Assembly: GCA_965214585.1 (NCBI GenBank)
Contig: OZ243957.1
Span: forward strand, 1,550,001-1,614,000
Length of the DNA stretch: 64,000 bases
Origin: JAHCHG01 sp965214585
Lineage (GTDB): Bacteria > Acidobacteriota > Blastocatellia > Pyrinomonadales > Pyrinomonadaceae
Direction: 5' to 3'
The notes below the pieces were generated by a model. That model made no database searches, had not been told where the DNA came from, and saw only the letters and a program-made list of their open reading frames with translations. Below, in pieces: positions 17,418 through 26,295 of this stretch (position 1 is its first letter; the number at the start of each line of letters is the position of its first letter). The position numbers and the translations under genes are program-made.

Positions 17418-17603
17418 AAGAAGCTGTTTGGTAATTGTATCGCAGGCTTCCAGCCGGCAGTCTTGGTGGCTTCCAGCCGCCAAATTCATCTGGTTTTTCC
17501 CGCCAATTCGAGTAAATAACGCTCGAATTGGCGGCAAGATGCCACCAAGACTGCCGGCAAGATGCCGGCGTTACGTTTTTTCCGAGTTTCCAAACAGCTT
17601 CTA
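17418..17603. mobile_element. MITE inserted in toxin B leader
   Basis: 13-bp terminal inverted repeats AGAAGCTGTTTGG (17419-17431) and its complement (17590-17602). The interior holds palindromes of family D (GCCGGCAAGATGCCGGCGTT; CCGGCAGTCTTGGTGGC and its complement). The element sits between the promoter motif and the start codon, so it becomes part of the mRNA leader as strong hairpins. Confidence 0.75.
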
Positions 17604-17629
17604 AGTGATTATAAAAGGAGAAATTTTTA

Positions 17630-18967
17630 ATGAACGTAAAAAGCACTTTAATAAATGCCGCACAGTCAGACGACTTTTCGGCTGACAATCGGCAAAACAA
17701 AATTGCCGAAGATCAAACTGTTTCTCAAATGTCCGAAATTTCAATTACAGATGAGTTGCAGAAGAAAACCGTCGGCGATTTTATGCACGAGATTTTGGCG
17801 AAAGAACCTGTTGACGCTCGATTAAGAAACGAGCGCGTCAAGGTTTTTCTGGAAATAAAAAAGCCGATGGCGGAAATGTCCGTCGCCGATTACGAGCAGG
17901 CAACGTGGCGTGCGATATTCAAAGAGGCGGACTGCAATTTGTTGACCGACGCTGAAATAAGACAGGCAGTCGGCGCGATGCGTGCGGCGGGTTATAGAGA
18001 TGCCGACGGCGGCTTTGACTTGAAAAATCTGCGGCGGACGGATGCCGAACCGGGACAAATGACGGTTACGACGGACAAACTGACAATCGAAATGGCAAAC
18101 CGCGCTGGACAAGCCGTCTTGCAATACAAACAGCAGCAGGCAAAGATGCCTTCCGCATCGGAGCAAGCGCGGAATGAAGTCAATCAAATCACACTCGACC
18201 AAGGCAGAATCGTCTGGAACTCGGCGGTCAACACAGTAGAAGGCACGATCAACACGGCACTTGATGCGGCATTAACAAATGGCGGAACAAATCCTTTGCC
18301 GCTGCTCAATCCGAATAGATCGCAGGCAGATTTTTCATCGGCAAAGTCAGATTATCAATCGCAGATGATGCGTCGGAATCTAAATGGCAAACTAGACGGC
18401 GACGGAGTTAAGCGCGGCGAGGCGACGGAAATTGCCGTTACAATTCTCGGTCCGATTGTGGCAGGTGTGGCAAGTGCGCCGAAGCCGTCGCCGCAATCGC
18501 TGAAAACACTTGGCGGCATTCCAGAAGTTGAAGCGGCAGCAGCAGTCAAAACCGCACAGCAGATCAGCAAGTTAAAAGTTCCGCAAGGAATGACGGAAAC
18601 GCAATTTGCCGAGTTTTCGCAGATAATCAGAGAATCGAAAGCTGCTCAATACGGCACAGATATTAGAGTTCACGGCAGCAGAGCGATGGGAACGGCGACA
18701 AAAACTTCCGATATAGATATTGCTATCAGAGTTCCGAAAGAAAAGTTTGACGCGATAATTAAAGAGGCATTCACAAGAGCAAAACCGGGAAATGCGGCTG
18801 AAAGAACTATGAATCACGCAATAAAAACTGGCAAAATACAAAGAGGTGAAATTAAATTATCAAGCTTAGGTGATAAACTTAAAAGTCAATTTGGCTTTAA
18901 AGTAGATATTTCTGTTATTAAACAAGGCGGAGTGTTTGATCAAGGTCCTTGGATTCCTTTGAAATAA
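17630..18967 (+). CDS. Polymorphic toxin core B with nucleotidyltransferase tip
   Basis: A 445-residue protein. Residues 1 to about 310 are paralogous to core A (DYEQATWRAIFKEADCNLLT, NEVNQITLDQGRIVWNSAVN, YQSQMMRRNLNGKLDGDGV, SLKTLGGIPEVEA), near-identical at DNA level in the last part. The tip (about 316-445) is a nucleotidyltransferase fold: VHGSRAMGTATKTSDIDIAI contains the GSxxxG and DxD catalytic motifs. Such tips in polymorphic toxins are predicted to modify nucleic acid or protein targets with nucleotides. RBS AAAGGAG. No secretion signal seen. The tip ends FDQGPWIPLK, a tail shared with the orphan NTase at 20459. Confidence 0.8.
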   Translation: MNVKSTLINAAQSDDFSADNRQNKIAEDQTVSQMSEISITDELQKKTVGDFMHEILAKEPVDARLRNERVKVFLEIKKPMAEMSVADYEQATWRAIFKEADCNLLTDAEIRQAVGAMRAAGYRDADGGFDLKNLRRTDAEPGQMTVTTDKLTIEMANRAGQAVLQYKQQQAKMPSASEQARNEVNQITLDQGRIVWNSAVNTVEGTINTALDAALTNGGTNPLPLLNPNRSQADFSSAKSDYQSQMMRRNLNGKLDGDGVKRGEATEIAVTILGPIVAGVASAPKPSPQSLKTLGGIPEVEAAAAVKTAQQISKLKVPQGMTETQFAEFSQIIRESKAAQYGTDIRVHGSRAMGTATKTSDIDIAIRVPKEKFDAIIKEAFTRAKPGNAAERTMNHAIKTGKIQRGEIKLSSLGDKLKSQFGFKVDISVIKQGGVFDQGPWIPLK

Positions 18968-18975
18968 GACAGGTT

Positions 18976-19368
18976 ATGAACAACGAAATTGATTATTATT
19001 GTGGTTTATATGTGGATGCAAGTTCTGATGAAAATGAGTTTTCATCAGAACTTGCATCCATATTCGGTATTTCATCTGATAAGTGGAATGACATTGAAAC
19101 GAGTGTCGGCAATATATATGTAGTTAAAAATGATGAATTTGATGAAAAACAAAGAAAGGATATTGATGACGGATTTCTCTTTTATAAATATAAATTAGAA
19201 ATTGAACCAAAGCCATCACTAAACAAAAGTCAGACAATTGAATTTATTTCAAAAATTCTCGAACATTGTTGGTCACAAGGCTATCCTGCCGTAGCTTCTT
19301 GTGATTATGAAGATTTGCTACCGGAAAAAGGCGGCTATAAAAGTCCGAATATTCCAAAACCACAATAG
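18976..19368 (+). CDS. Putative immunity protein for NTase toxin B
   Basis: A 130-residue acidic protein, start chosen at ATG 18976 (MNNEIDYYCGLYVD), 8 bp after the toxin stop. It is paralogous to the protein at 21080, which follows the second NTase tip: both share the pattern YC.L.VD...E, DDGFLFYKYKLEIEPK and SKILEHCWSQGYPA. Co-occurrence of this family with both NTase tips is good evidence for a cognate antidote. It contains a perfect 22-bp hairpin in its coding sequence (19013-19060). Confidence 0.7.
   Translation: MNNEIDYYCGLYVDASSDENEFSSELASIFGISSDKWNDIETSVGNIYVVKNDEFDEKQRKDIDDGFLFYKYKLEIEPKPSLNKSQTIEFISKILEHCWSQGYPAVASCDYEDLLPEKGGYKSPNIPKPQ
19013..19060. repeat. Perfect 22-bp hairpin inside immunity gene
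   Basis: 19013-19034 and 19039-19060 are exact inverted repeats (arms TGGATGCAAGTTCTGATG..., loop TGAG). They are fully coding (DASSDENEFSSELAS) and not present in the paralogue at 21080. Confidence 0.85.
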
Positions 19369-19370
19369 TA

Positions 19371-19590
19371 TCCGAATCGTCCGCAGGCGGATTCTCGTCG
19401 GCAAAGACGGATTATCAATCACAGATGATGCGTCGGAACTTGGAAGGAAAGTTGGACGGCGACGGCATCAAGCGCGGCGATGCAACGGAAATTGCCGTCA
19501 CGATTGTTGCGCCGTTTGTGGTCGGAGCGGCAAGTGCGCCGAAAACTGCGCCGCAAAGTTTAGGAGATTTAGGCGGATTTCCAAACTTAG
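19371..19590 (+). repeat. Duplicated toxin middle region (copy B2)
   Basis: Matches core A/B from CCGAATCGTCCGCA through the hinge. One base is missing (GATTCTCGTCGG against GATTTTTCATCGG), so the reading frame before 19425 is broken. The hinge is more diverged here (KTAPQSLGDLGGFP). Confidence 0.85.
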
Positions 19591-19925
19591 TTGTCAAACA
19601 AGGAAAATGGGATTTCTTTTTTGGGCGCGGAATAAAACCCGATCCGCATAATACGCCGCGTTCATTGCAGAATAAAATGGAACTGGATAAACTCGGAATT
19701 CTCGATGATGTCGCCGGACAAAAGAAATTGCTTGATTTATTTGAAGAAGGTTTAAAACTTAGTGAAAAAAGTAGAAAAACTTCTGAATTTGGGATTACAG
19801 TTACTAAGCACGTTAAAGTTTCCAAAATTGGCGGCATTGATGTTAAATACTTTTATCCAAATGGAAATATGAACGCAAAACCGCAAATCTCAACAATTAT
19901 TCCAAAAATTTATGAATATAGGTAA
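19425..19925 (+). CDS. Orphan toxin cassette B2 (unnamed tip)
   Basis: 166 residues from the internal ATG (MMRRNLEGKLDGDGIKRGDA). The first ~50 residues duplicate the core middle region; the tip starts near KQGKWDFFFGRGIKPDPHNT and contains RSLQNKMELDKLGILDD and ITVTKHVKVSK, ending STIIPKIYEYR. The GRG..PHN.PRS.QN pattern resembles small nuclease tips of polymorphic toxins, but I cannot assign a family. The start has no clear ribosome-binding site and the upstream repeat is frameshifted, so it is probably a silent donor module. Immunity gene starts 3 bp after its stop. Confidence 0.6.
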   Translation: MMRRNLEGKLDGDGIKRGDATEIAVTIVAPFVVGAASAPKTAPQSLGDLGGFPNLVVKQGKWDFFFGRGIKPDPHNTPRSLQNKMELDKLGILDDVAGQKKLLDLFEEGLKLSEKSRKTSEFGITVTKHVKVSKIGGIDVKYFYPNGNMNAKPQISTIIPKIYEYR

Positions 19926-19928
19926 ACA

Positions 19929-20390
19929 ATGAAATTATTAGAAATCACGAAAGAAGAATTCGATAAATTGCCGTTAATAAGAAAATTGCTTTGCAATGAA
20001 GAACACCCCCATAAATTTGCACTTTTATTTGTTGCGGACAGTTTAGAACCAGTTACATTATGTTGGCATAGTGAACTTGTCAAACCACAAATAATTAATA
20101 ATGATTCTACTCCTTTATTGTGGTTTGGCATTGACCAACAAGTAATAGCTATAAATAAGAAAAGCGGCAAATTAACAGTAATGGTCAAATTAGAAACTAA
20201 CTTACTGGAAATGATAGTGACTGAAAATTCAGTAATTTTGAGAACAGAACTTGAAATTCTTTCATTTAATCTGAGCGGAATAAACCAATCCCTTCACTAT
20301 CTACCCGAAATATCAGAATCAATTAACATAAAGAACTCGACAGCTACAGTTTCTCTAATTGATGGGGACAAAATCAGTCTGACAATATAA
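19929..20390 (+). CDS. Putative immunity protein of cassette B2
   Basis: A 153-residue protein (MKLLEITKEEFDKLPLIRKL) with beta-rich repeating segments (VTLCWHSELVKPQI, WFGIDQQVIAINKKSGKL). No known family recognised. It starts 3 bp after the orphan toxin, implying translational coupling, and is AT-rich like the other antidote genes. Function inferred only from its slot. Confidence 0.5.
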   Translation: MKLLEITKEEFDKLPLIRKLLCNEEHPHKFALLFVADSLEPVTLCWHSELVKPQIINNDSTPLLWFGIDQQVIAINKKSGKLTVMVKLETNLLEMIVTENSVILRTELEILSFNLSGINQSLHYLPEISESINIKNSTATVSLIDGDKISLTI

Positions 20391-20408
20391 TTTCTTCATT
20401 GTATTGAT

Positions 20409-20640
20409 ATTGTCCACAAGTAGATTTTTCATCGGCAAAAACCGATTATCAATCACAGATGATGCGCCGAAACCTTGAAGGAAAACTCGACGGCGAAGGC
20501 ATCAAGCGCGGTGAGGCGACGGAACTAGGCGTAATGATTCTCGGTCCGATTGTGGCAGGTGTGGCAAGTGCGCCGAAGCCGTCGCCGCAATCGCTGAAAA
20601 CTCTTGGCGGTATTCCAGAAATCGAAGCGGCAGCAGCAGT
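20409..20640 (+). repeat. Duplicated toxin middle region (copy B3)
   Basis: Starts at TCCACAAGTAGATTTTTCAT and matches the core hinge to GAAATCGAAGCGGCAG; intact frame through to the NTase tip. Confidence 0.85.
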
Positions 20641-21070
20641 CAAAACCGCACAGCAAATCAGCAAGTTAAAAGTTCCGCAAGGAATGACGGAAACGCAATT
20701 TGCCGAGTTTTCGCAGATAATCAGAGAATCGAAAGCGGCGCAGTATGGCGCGGACATCAGAGTTCACGGCAGCAGAGCGATGGGAACGGCGACAAAAACT
20801 TCCGATATAGATGTAGCAATCAGAGTTCCGAAGGAAAAGTTCAATCAGATTCTTAAAGAAGCATTTAAGAACGTAAAACGAGGTAGCGGAAGTTCGGCTG
20901 AAAAAACAATGCTTTACGCAATTAAAAGCGGTAAAATTCGGAGAGGTGACGTAAATTTAAGCAGTTTAGGAAATACTTTAGCTAAAAAGTTTAATCTCAA
21001 AAAAGTAGATATTTCAATAATTAAAGAAGGTTCTGCATTTGATCAAGGTCCTTGGATTAAATTGAAATAG
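20459..21070 (+). CDS. Orphan nucleotidyltransferase toxin cassette B3
   Basis: 203 residues from the internal ATG of the duplicated middle region. Residues about 60-135 are nearly identical to the tip of core B at DNA and protein level, including VHGSRAMGTATKTSDIDVAI (NTase GS...DxD motif). After KEKF the sequence diverges strongly, then converges again at the end (FDQGPWIKLK). This mosaic, with a conserved catalytic half and a variable half, fits specificity diversification. The frame is intact, but no RBS or full N-terminus is present. Immunity gene follows after 9 bp. Confidence 0.7.
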   Translation: MMRRNLEGKLDGEGIKRGEATELGVMILGPIVAGVASAPKPSPQSLKTLGGIPEIEAAAAVKTAQQISKLKVPQGMTETQFAEFSQIIRESKAAQYGADIRVHGSRAMGTATKTSDIDVAIRVPKEKFNQILKEAFKNVKRGSGSSAEKTMLYAIKSGKIRRGDVNLSSLGNTLAKKFNLKKVDISIIKEGSAFDQGPWIKLK

Positions 21071-21079
21071 GAGAAAATT

Positions 21080-21469
21080 ATGATTGATAGAGCAGATATT
21101 TATTGCAATTTGTTTGTTGATACGAATAGTGAACAAGATATTCTTGTTAAAAATTTGGCTGAATTATTTAACGTATCTGCCGATGATTGGGGAAATATAG
21201 AAACTGCTTTTGGTGAGATTTCTATTATAGAAAACGATGATTATGATAAAAGCAAGCGAAAAGACGAAGATGAAGGATTTTTATTTTATCGCTATCTTTT
21301 AGAGATTGAACCAAAAGCCGATTTACCTGTTAATAATGCGATTAAATTTGTTTCCAAAATTTTGGAACAGCTTTGGTCATTAGGGTATCCTGCAACAGCA
21401 GCTTGTAACTATGAAGATAACTTACCATATAACGGAAAATTTATTCCAACAAATAGTTTTAGAACATAG
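21080..21469 (+). CDS. Putative immunity protein of NTase cassette B3
   Basis: 129-residue paralogue of the immunity protein at 18976 (shared: DDWGNIET, DEGFLFYRYLLEIEPKADL, SKILEQLWSLGYPATAAC). It starts 9 bp after the toxin with RBS AGGAGA. The pairing of two divergent NTase tips with two divergent members of one immunity family suggests cognate specificity. Confidence 0.7.
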   Translation: MIDRADIYCNLFVDTNSEQDILVKNLAELFNVSADDWGNIETAFGEISIIENDDYDKSKRKDEDEGFLFYRYLLEIEPKADLPVNNAIKFVSKILEQLWSLGYPATAACNYEDNLPYNGKFIPTNSFRT

Positions 21470-21496
21470 TTTAAAAACATAAAGCACCAGCAAAAA

Positions 21497-21808
21497 CGAA
21501 GTCAATCAAATATCGCTCAATCAAGGCAGAATCGTCTGGAACTCGGCGGTCAACACGGTAGAAGGGACGATCAATACGGCACTTGACGCGGCATTAACAA
21601 ATGGCGGAACAAATCCTCTGCCGCTGCTCAATCCGAATAGAGCGCAGGCAGATTTTTCATCAGCAAAGTCAGATTATCAATCACAGATGATGCGGCGTAA
21701 TCTAAATGGCAAACTCGACGGCGACGGCATCAAGCGCGGAGAAGCGACGAAAATTGCCGTAACTTTCATTGCGCCGTTTGTGATTGGCACGGCGAAAATC
21801 GGGCTTTG
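21497..21808 (+). pseudogene. Tipless remnant of toxin middle region (copy B4)
   Basis: An open frame of 104 codons with no start: NEVNQISLNQGRIVWNSAVN through GDGIKRGEATKIAVT, then FIAPFVIGTAKIGL and TGA. It closely matches core B 18175-18450. The tip and immunity gene are missing. The AT-rich leader of the TonB receptor gene (21809-22085) follows; no gene seen there. Confidence 0.8.
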
Positions 21809-22085
21809 AATGCTTAAAAAATTTAGATCGGCTTGTTAAAAATTAGTTAATTTTTAACAAAAATTCTGCTCTTTTTCCTTAGAAGATTCTAAAAATTTAA
21901 TTTTTTACTTGCTTTTAATCAACTTTTGCCTGTAAAATTGCAAAACTATCAAATCAAAAAACCTATCAGTCAAAAATAAAAACTTTAAGATCAGACTTTT
22001 TTGTTGAGGATATATTTCAAAAAAGCGACTTTATTTTGCTGATAAATCTAAAAAGTTATATAAAAGTTGGTAAGGAGTAAATTTA

Positions 22086-25000
22086 ATGAAAGCAATTTCT
22101 TGGCGTATATACGCTTTGGCGAAAAGTTTTTCGGCATTAGCGATTATTGTATTGTTGGGCGCGAGCCTTGCGTTTGGGCAGGCTCAGGCAACGGCGGCGG
22201 ATTTAATCGGAACGGTTGTTGATCCGGGCGGCGCGGTTGTGCCGGGTGCAACTGTTGTGGTGCGAAATCCCTCGACGGGCGTTTCGCGCACGGTTGTAAC
22301 AAACGATTCGGGCGAATATCAGATTCTGAATTTAGCACCGGGCAACGATTATGAAGTTTCCGCGCAAGCACCGACATTTAAGCGGGTTATTATTTCGCCC
22401 ATTAAATTGACCGTCGGACAGCGGGCGGAATTGAAAATTACGCTCGAAATCGGCGGCGCGGACGTTCTTGTTAATGTTGACGGCTCGGCGGTTAATCTGA
22501 TTGAAACGACGCAATCAACGATTTCGACGACGATTGATGAGAAACGCATTGACAATCTGCCGATCAACGAGCGCAGCGCGACAGGATTTGCTTTAACGAT
22601 TTCGACTGTCGGACGCGACAACGGGCGACCAATCGGACCTGCGCCGACTTCGGGTTTGAACATCGGCGGACAGCGCGGACGTTCGACGCTCGTGCAGGTT
22701 GACGGCGCGGACTTTACGGATAACTCGATCAATGCGGCGCGTTCAACCGTTTCGCAGGAAGCCGTGCAGGAATATCAAGTGGCGACAAACTCTTACAACG
22801 CCGAGTTCGGACGCGCGACGGGCGGAATTATCAACGTCGTAACAAAACGCGGAACAAATGATTATCACGGAAATGTTTTCGGCTACATCCGCGACAAAAG
22901 CATACAGGCGCGAAACGCCTTTGCTCCGGTTGACGATCCCGATTTTCGCAGAACGCAGTTCGGCGGAACTTTGGGCGGTCCGATTGCCCGCGACAAGGCT
23001 TTTTTCTTCGGTTCTTACGAAGGCAAACGACGCGACGAATCGGGCTTTTTTACCAGCAATGTCGGTTTGGGTTTGAACTCTTCGGCGACGATTCCGGTTA
23101 TTCCGGGACTTAATCCACTGTCGAGAACTTTTTCCAGATTGACCGCACAGCAAGCCGCTTTTATTAACAACACGATTGGAACAGGCGTGCAGCTGCTCGG
23201 AAATCCGGCAACGGCGCAGCAGGGCGCAGGTCTGATTTGTGCGGCTCGCGCTTACGCATTTTTTGCCGGAAGCGGCGGAACAACGGCTTTAACCGGAAAT
23301 AACTCGCTGATCAGTCCGAACGACGGCAGCCAATGCCCGGCGATTTCGCCGATTTTGCCCGGACAAGTCGGCTCGCGCTTTTTGCTTTCGGGCGCACCTG
23401 TTCCGATCAATACGACGAGCGACGACGGACGATTTATCGCGTTTCGCCCGCTTAACGATTTGCAGAGAGTTTTTCCCGTTACCGACAGAACGCATCTTTT
23501 CTCGGTTCGCACGGACTTTAACCTCAATGATGACAATCAGTTGAACGTGCGTTTCGGCTACAACTCGATTGATCTGACCGGCATTCAGGTCGAATCGCAA
23601 AATCAATCGCTCGGACAGAACGATTTTTCGAGAACGGGAATCACGGTTATTGACGACACTTCGCTGACCGCCGCGCTCGATACGATTCTAAGCGCGAAAT
23701 CGGTTAATAATTTCCGTTTTCAATACGGCAGACGCGATACGAGTTTTCTTTCGCAAAACGGCAACGCAACCGCCTTTAATATCTCCGGCACGGCGTTCAT
23801 CGGACGCGAACTCTTCTCGCCGGTTGACCGCACGGAAAACCGCATTCAGTTTGCCGACAATATCAACTATATTCTCGGCGACCACACCTTGAAATTCGGC
23901 GGGGACGTAAATTTTATCAGCATTCCCGAAGCTACTTTTGAACTGAACTTTGCCGGACTTTTCAATTTCGGACCGTTTGCCGCCGGAAATCTTAACGCCG
24001 CGTTCGGTCAACTCGGCGCACCTGATTTCACGCCGGTTCAGTCTTACGGACTCGGTTTGCCCTCGACCTTTATTCAGGGTTTCGGAAATCCGGTCAGCGA
24101 ACTTAAAAACAGAACTCTGGCGTTTTTCGGTCAAGACACTTGGCAGGTTACGCGCCGCCTGACCTTGAATTACGGTTTGCGTTACGATGTTGAATTTCTT
24201 GACACCATCGCGCCTGTCGGAATTACCGATCCGCTTTCGGGAATATCTCTTTCGGCAAGCGACGTTTTAGCGGCGCAGGACGCGCTCGGCGTTCAGCAGG
24301 GTTATCCGCGCGATTATAATAACATCGCACCGCGTTTCGGTTTTGCGATGGACATTTTCGGCAACGGAAAAACTTTGGTTCGCGGCGCACTCGGTTTGTT
24401 TTACGATCACCCGCTTTTAGCGGCGGCGTTTAATTCCGACATCGCCGATGCTTCGCAGCAGCAGCAATCGGTTTTAACCGCCGGAAGTCCGATTCCGACC
24501 AATCTTTTGAATGCGGCGCAGGTTTTCCAAGGAACGGTCTGTGTTCCGGGCGCAACGACGAATCCGGTTTGCGCGGCTTTCGGAAATGCCGTAACTCCGG
24601 GTGTGGCACGCACGGCAAATTATCAATTCGGCAGACAACGCTTTAACGATCAGACATATACCGGCTTTGGCGCGGTTCTGCCGTTTACTCTGCCGATCAG
24701 CCAAGATTTTGAATTTGCTTACGCGACACAGGCAAGTTTTGGAGTTGAGCAAGCATTGACGGACGATATGGCGTTGAGCGTTTCTTACAAATATGTCGGA
24801 GCGCGTCATCTGCCGCATCCGACTGATTTGAATAACCCGGATACTGCTCTGCAAATCGAAAATTTCCGACGCTTTGCCGGACGCAATCCGGTCAGCACGC
24901 AGGAAGCCGTTGCATTTTCAGTTCCGACGGTGAGCAACGCGAATTTCACGGTAATCATTCCGGGAATCGTCGCCGTAAACAACGCCACCGGACTCGGTTT

Positions 25001-25874
25001 TGTCGCTCCGGCTGTCGCAAACTTTTTCAGACCGAACGCGCCGAATTATTTTCTCGCTCAATCTTTATCGGGCGGCGCGGTAACTCCGGCGGTTCTCAAC
25101 GCGGCTTTAAGAGCAGCGAATACGGTCAGAACGCCGGGCATAATTTCGCCGTTCGGCGCGGTCAACGCGCAGGTTTCCGACGGTAATTCGAGTTATAATT
25201 CTTTAACTTTCGATCTGAAACGCCGTTTTGCCAACAATTTTACATTTTTGGCAAGCTACACTTGGGCGCACTCGATTGACGATTCATCCGATTTGCAGAC
25301 GCTTCTGATTCCGCAAGACCCGGATCGTTTTGAACTCGAAAGAGCCGATTCGCTTTTTGACCAAAGACATCGTTTCGTTTTCAGCGGAGTTTTGCAGTCG
25401 CCGCAAGCGTGGCGCAGTGCCGACGGTTTTGCAAAGAGATTTTTCGCGGACTTTACGGTTGCGCCGATCATCGAAATTTCGTCAGGTCGTCCGTTTAATA
25501 TCATCACGAATGTTGATACGAACAACGACCAGTCAACGCAGACGGACAGACCGAACGAAGCACCGGACGGAACTTTGGTTCTGCCCGCGCCTTTTACAAT
25601 CGGAAATCTGGGCAGAAATCGCGGTTTGACGCACGGTTATGCTTCGGTTGATCTGCGAATTTCGCGGGCGATAAGTTTTACCGAACGATTCAAACTCGAA
25701 CTGATCGCGGAAGGCTTTAACCTTTTCAATCGGTTCAATGAAGCCTCGGCATCGCCGTTTTTCACCGATGTTAATGACTTTGGCGAACGCAGCAGCGGCG
25801 GAGATTATTTCAGCCGCCCAACTGCCGCCTTCGATTCGCGTCAGTTCCAATTCGGTTTCAGATTCAGTTTCTAA
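22086..25874 (+). CDS. Oar-like TonB-dependent receptor with carboxypeptidase-regulatory domain
   Basis: A 1262-residue outer-membrane protein. Signal peptide residues 1-32 (SALAIIVLLGASLAFGQAQ). A carboxypeptidase-regulatory-like beta-sandwich spans about 38-120 (GTVVDPGGAVVPGATVVVRN), the plug about 125-250 (STISTTIDEKRIDNLPINER, NIGGQRGRSTLVQVDGADF, EFGRATGGIINVVTKRG), then a long beta-barrel ending in the aromatic terminus FQFGFRFSF. Barrel strands with alternating aromatics are visible throughout. This Oar/SusC-like architecture is abundant in Acidobacteriota and probably imports oligosaccharides or peptides; the ligand is unknown. RBS AAGGAG. Monocistronic by context. Confidence 0.9.
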   Translation: MKAISWRIYALAKSFSALAIIVLLGASLAFGQAQATAADLIGTVVDPGGAVVPGATVVVRNPSTGVSRTVVTNDSGEYQILNLAPGNDYEVSAQAPTFKRVIISPIKLTVGQRAELKITLEIGGADVLVNVDGSAVNLIETTQSTISTTIDEKRIDNLPINERSATGFALTISTVGRDNGRPIGPAPTSGLNIGGQRGRSTLVQVDGADFTDNSINAARSTVSQEAVQEYQVATNSYNAEFGRATGGIINVVTKRGTNDYHGNVFGYIRDKSIQARNAFAPVDDPDFRRTQFGGTLGGPIARDKAFFFGSYEGKRRDESGFFTSNVGLGLNSSATIPVIPGLNPLSRTFSRLTAQQAAFINNTIGTGVQLLGNPATAQQGAGLICAARAYAFFAGSGGTTALTGNNSLISPNDGSQCPAISPILPGQVGSRFLLSGAPVPINTTSDDGRFIAFRPLNDLQRVFPVTDRTHLFSVRTDFNLNDDNQLNVRFGYNSIDLTGIQVESQNQSLGQNDFSRTGITVIDDTSLTAALDTILSAKSVNNFRFQYGRRDTSFLSQNGNATAFNISGTAFIGRELFSPVDRTENRIQFADNINYILGDHTLKFGGDVNFISIPEATFELNFAGLFNFGPFAAGNLNAAFGQLGAPDFTPVQSYGLGLPSTFIQGFGNPVSELKNRTLAFFGQDTWQVTRRLTLNYGLRYDVEFLDTIAPVGITDPLSGISLSASDVLAAQDALGVQQGYPRDYNNIAPRFGFAMDIFGNGKTLVRGALGLFYDHPLLAAAFNSDIADASQQQQSVLTAGSPIPTNLLNAAQVFQGTVCVPGATTNPVCAAFGNAVTPGVARTANYQFGRQRFNDQTYTGFGAVLPFTLPISQDFEFAYATQASFGVEQALTDDMALSVSYKYVGARHLPHPTDLNNPDTALQIENFRRFAGRNPVSTQEAVAFSVPTVSNANFTVIIPGIVAVNNATGLGFVAPAVANFFRPNAPNYFLAQSLSGGAVTPAVLNAALRAANTVRTPGIISPFGAVNAQVSDGNSSYNSLTFDLKRRFANNFTFLASYTWAHSIDDSSDLQTLLIPQDPDRFELERADSLFDQRHRFVFSGVLQSPQAWRSADGFAKRFFADFTVAPIIEISSGRPFNIITNVDTNNDQSTQTDRPNEAPDGTLVLPAPFTIGNLGRNRGLTHGYASVDLRISRAISFTERFKLELIAEGFNLFNRFNEASASPFFTDVNDFGERSSGGDYFSRPTAAFDSRQFQFGFRFSF

Positions 25875-26000
25875 AAAAACGGAAACTTTCTTTATTACCG
25901 GCTGATTGATTTGAAAAGTCAATCAGCCTTTTTTATGTTAAAATTCTTTTTAGAAACAAGGAAAAAAATAGATTATAAAAAATTATTAAATAATAAATTT

Positions 26001-26255
26001 GGTAATGAACTAAAAGAAATGCTGACAAGTTTTTTTATCAATTGCCGTCTGCTCCTACTGACGGTTTAGTTTGCAGCAAAAGACAGGCTTTAGCCGAACT
26101 ATTAAATTAAATTTATTCCTTAACAGCTTTAGCTAAAGCTGTTAGGATGATTAATATATTTTTGAAATTCGGCTAAAGCCGATTATCTTGTCAGCAATCT
26201 TTCCGTCAGCTAAAGCAGACGGCAATTCATAGAGCATTACTTTTAGTTCACTACC
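26001..26255. mobile_element. MITE family C, full copy
   Basis: Ends GGTAATGAACTAAAAG and CTTTTAGTTCACTACC (inverted). The interior carries several hairpins (AACAGCTTTAGCTAAAGCTG; TTCGGCTAAAGCCGA). The third copy at 34542 is near-identical but split by an IS. It occupies part of the 746-bp gene-free gap 25875-26620. Confidence 0.8.
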
Positions 26256-26295
26256 ATAAATTTAACTGTTTTTCCCGAATGTTATAAGTTATTTA

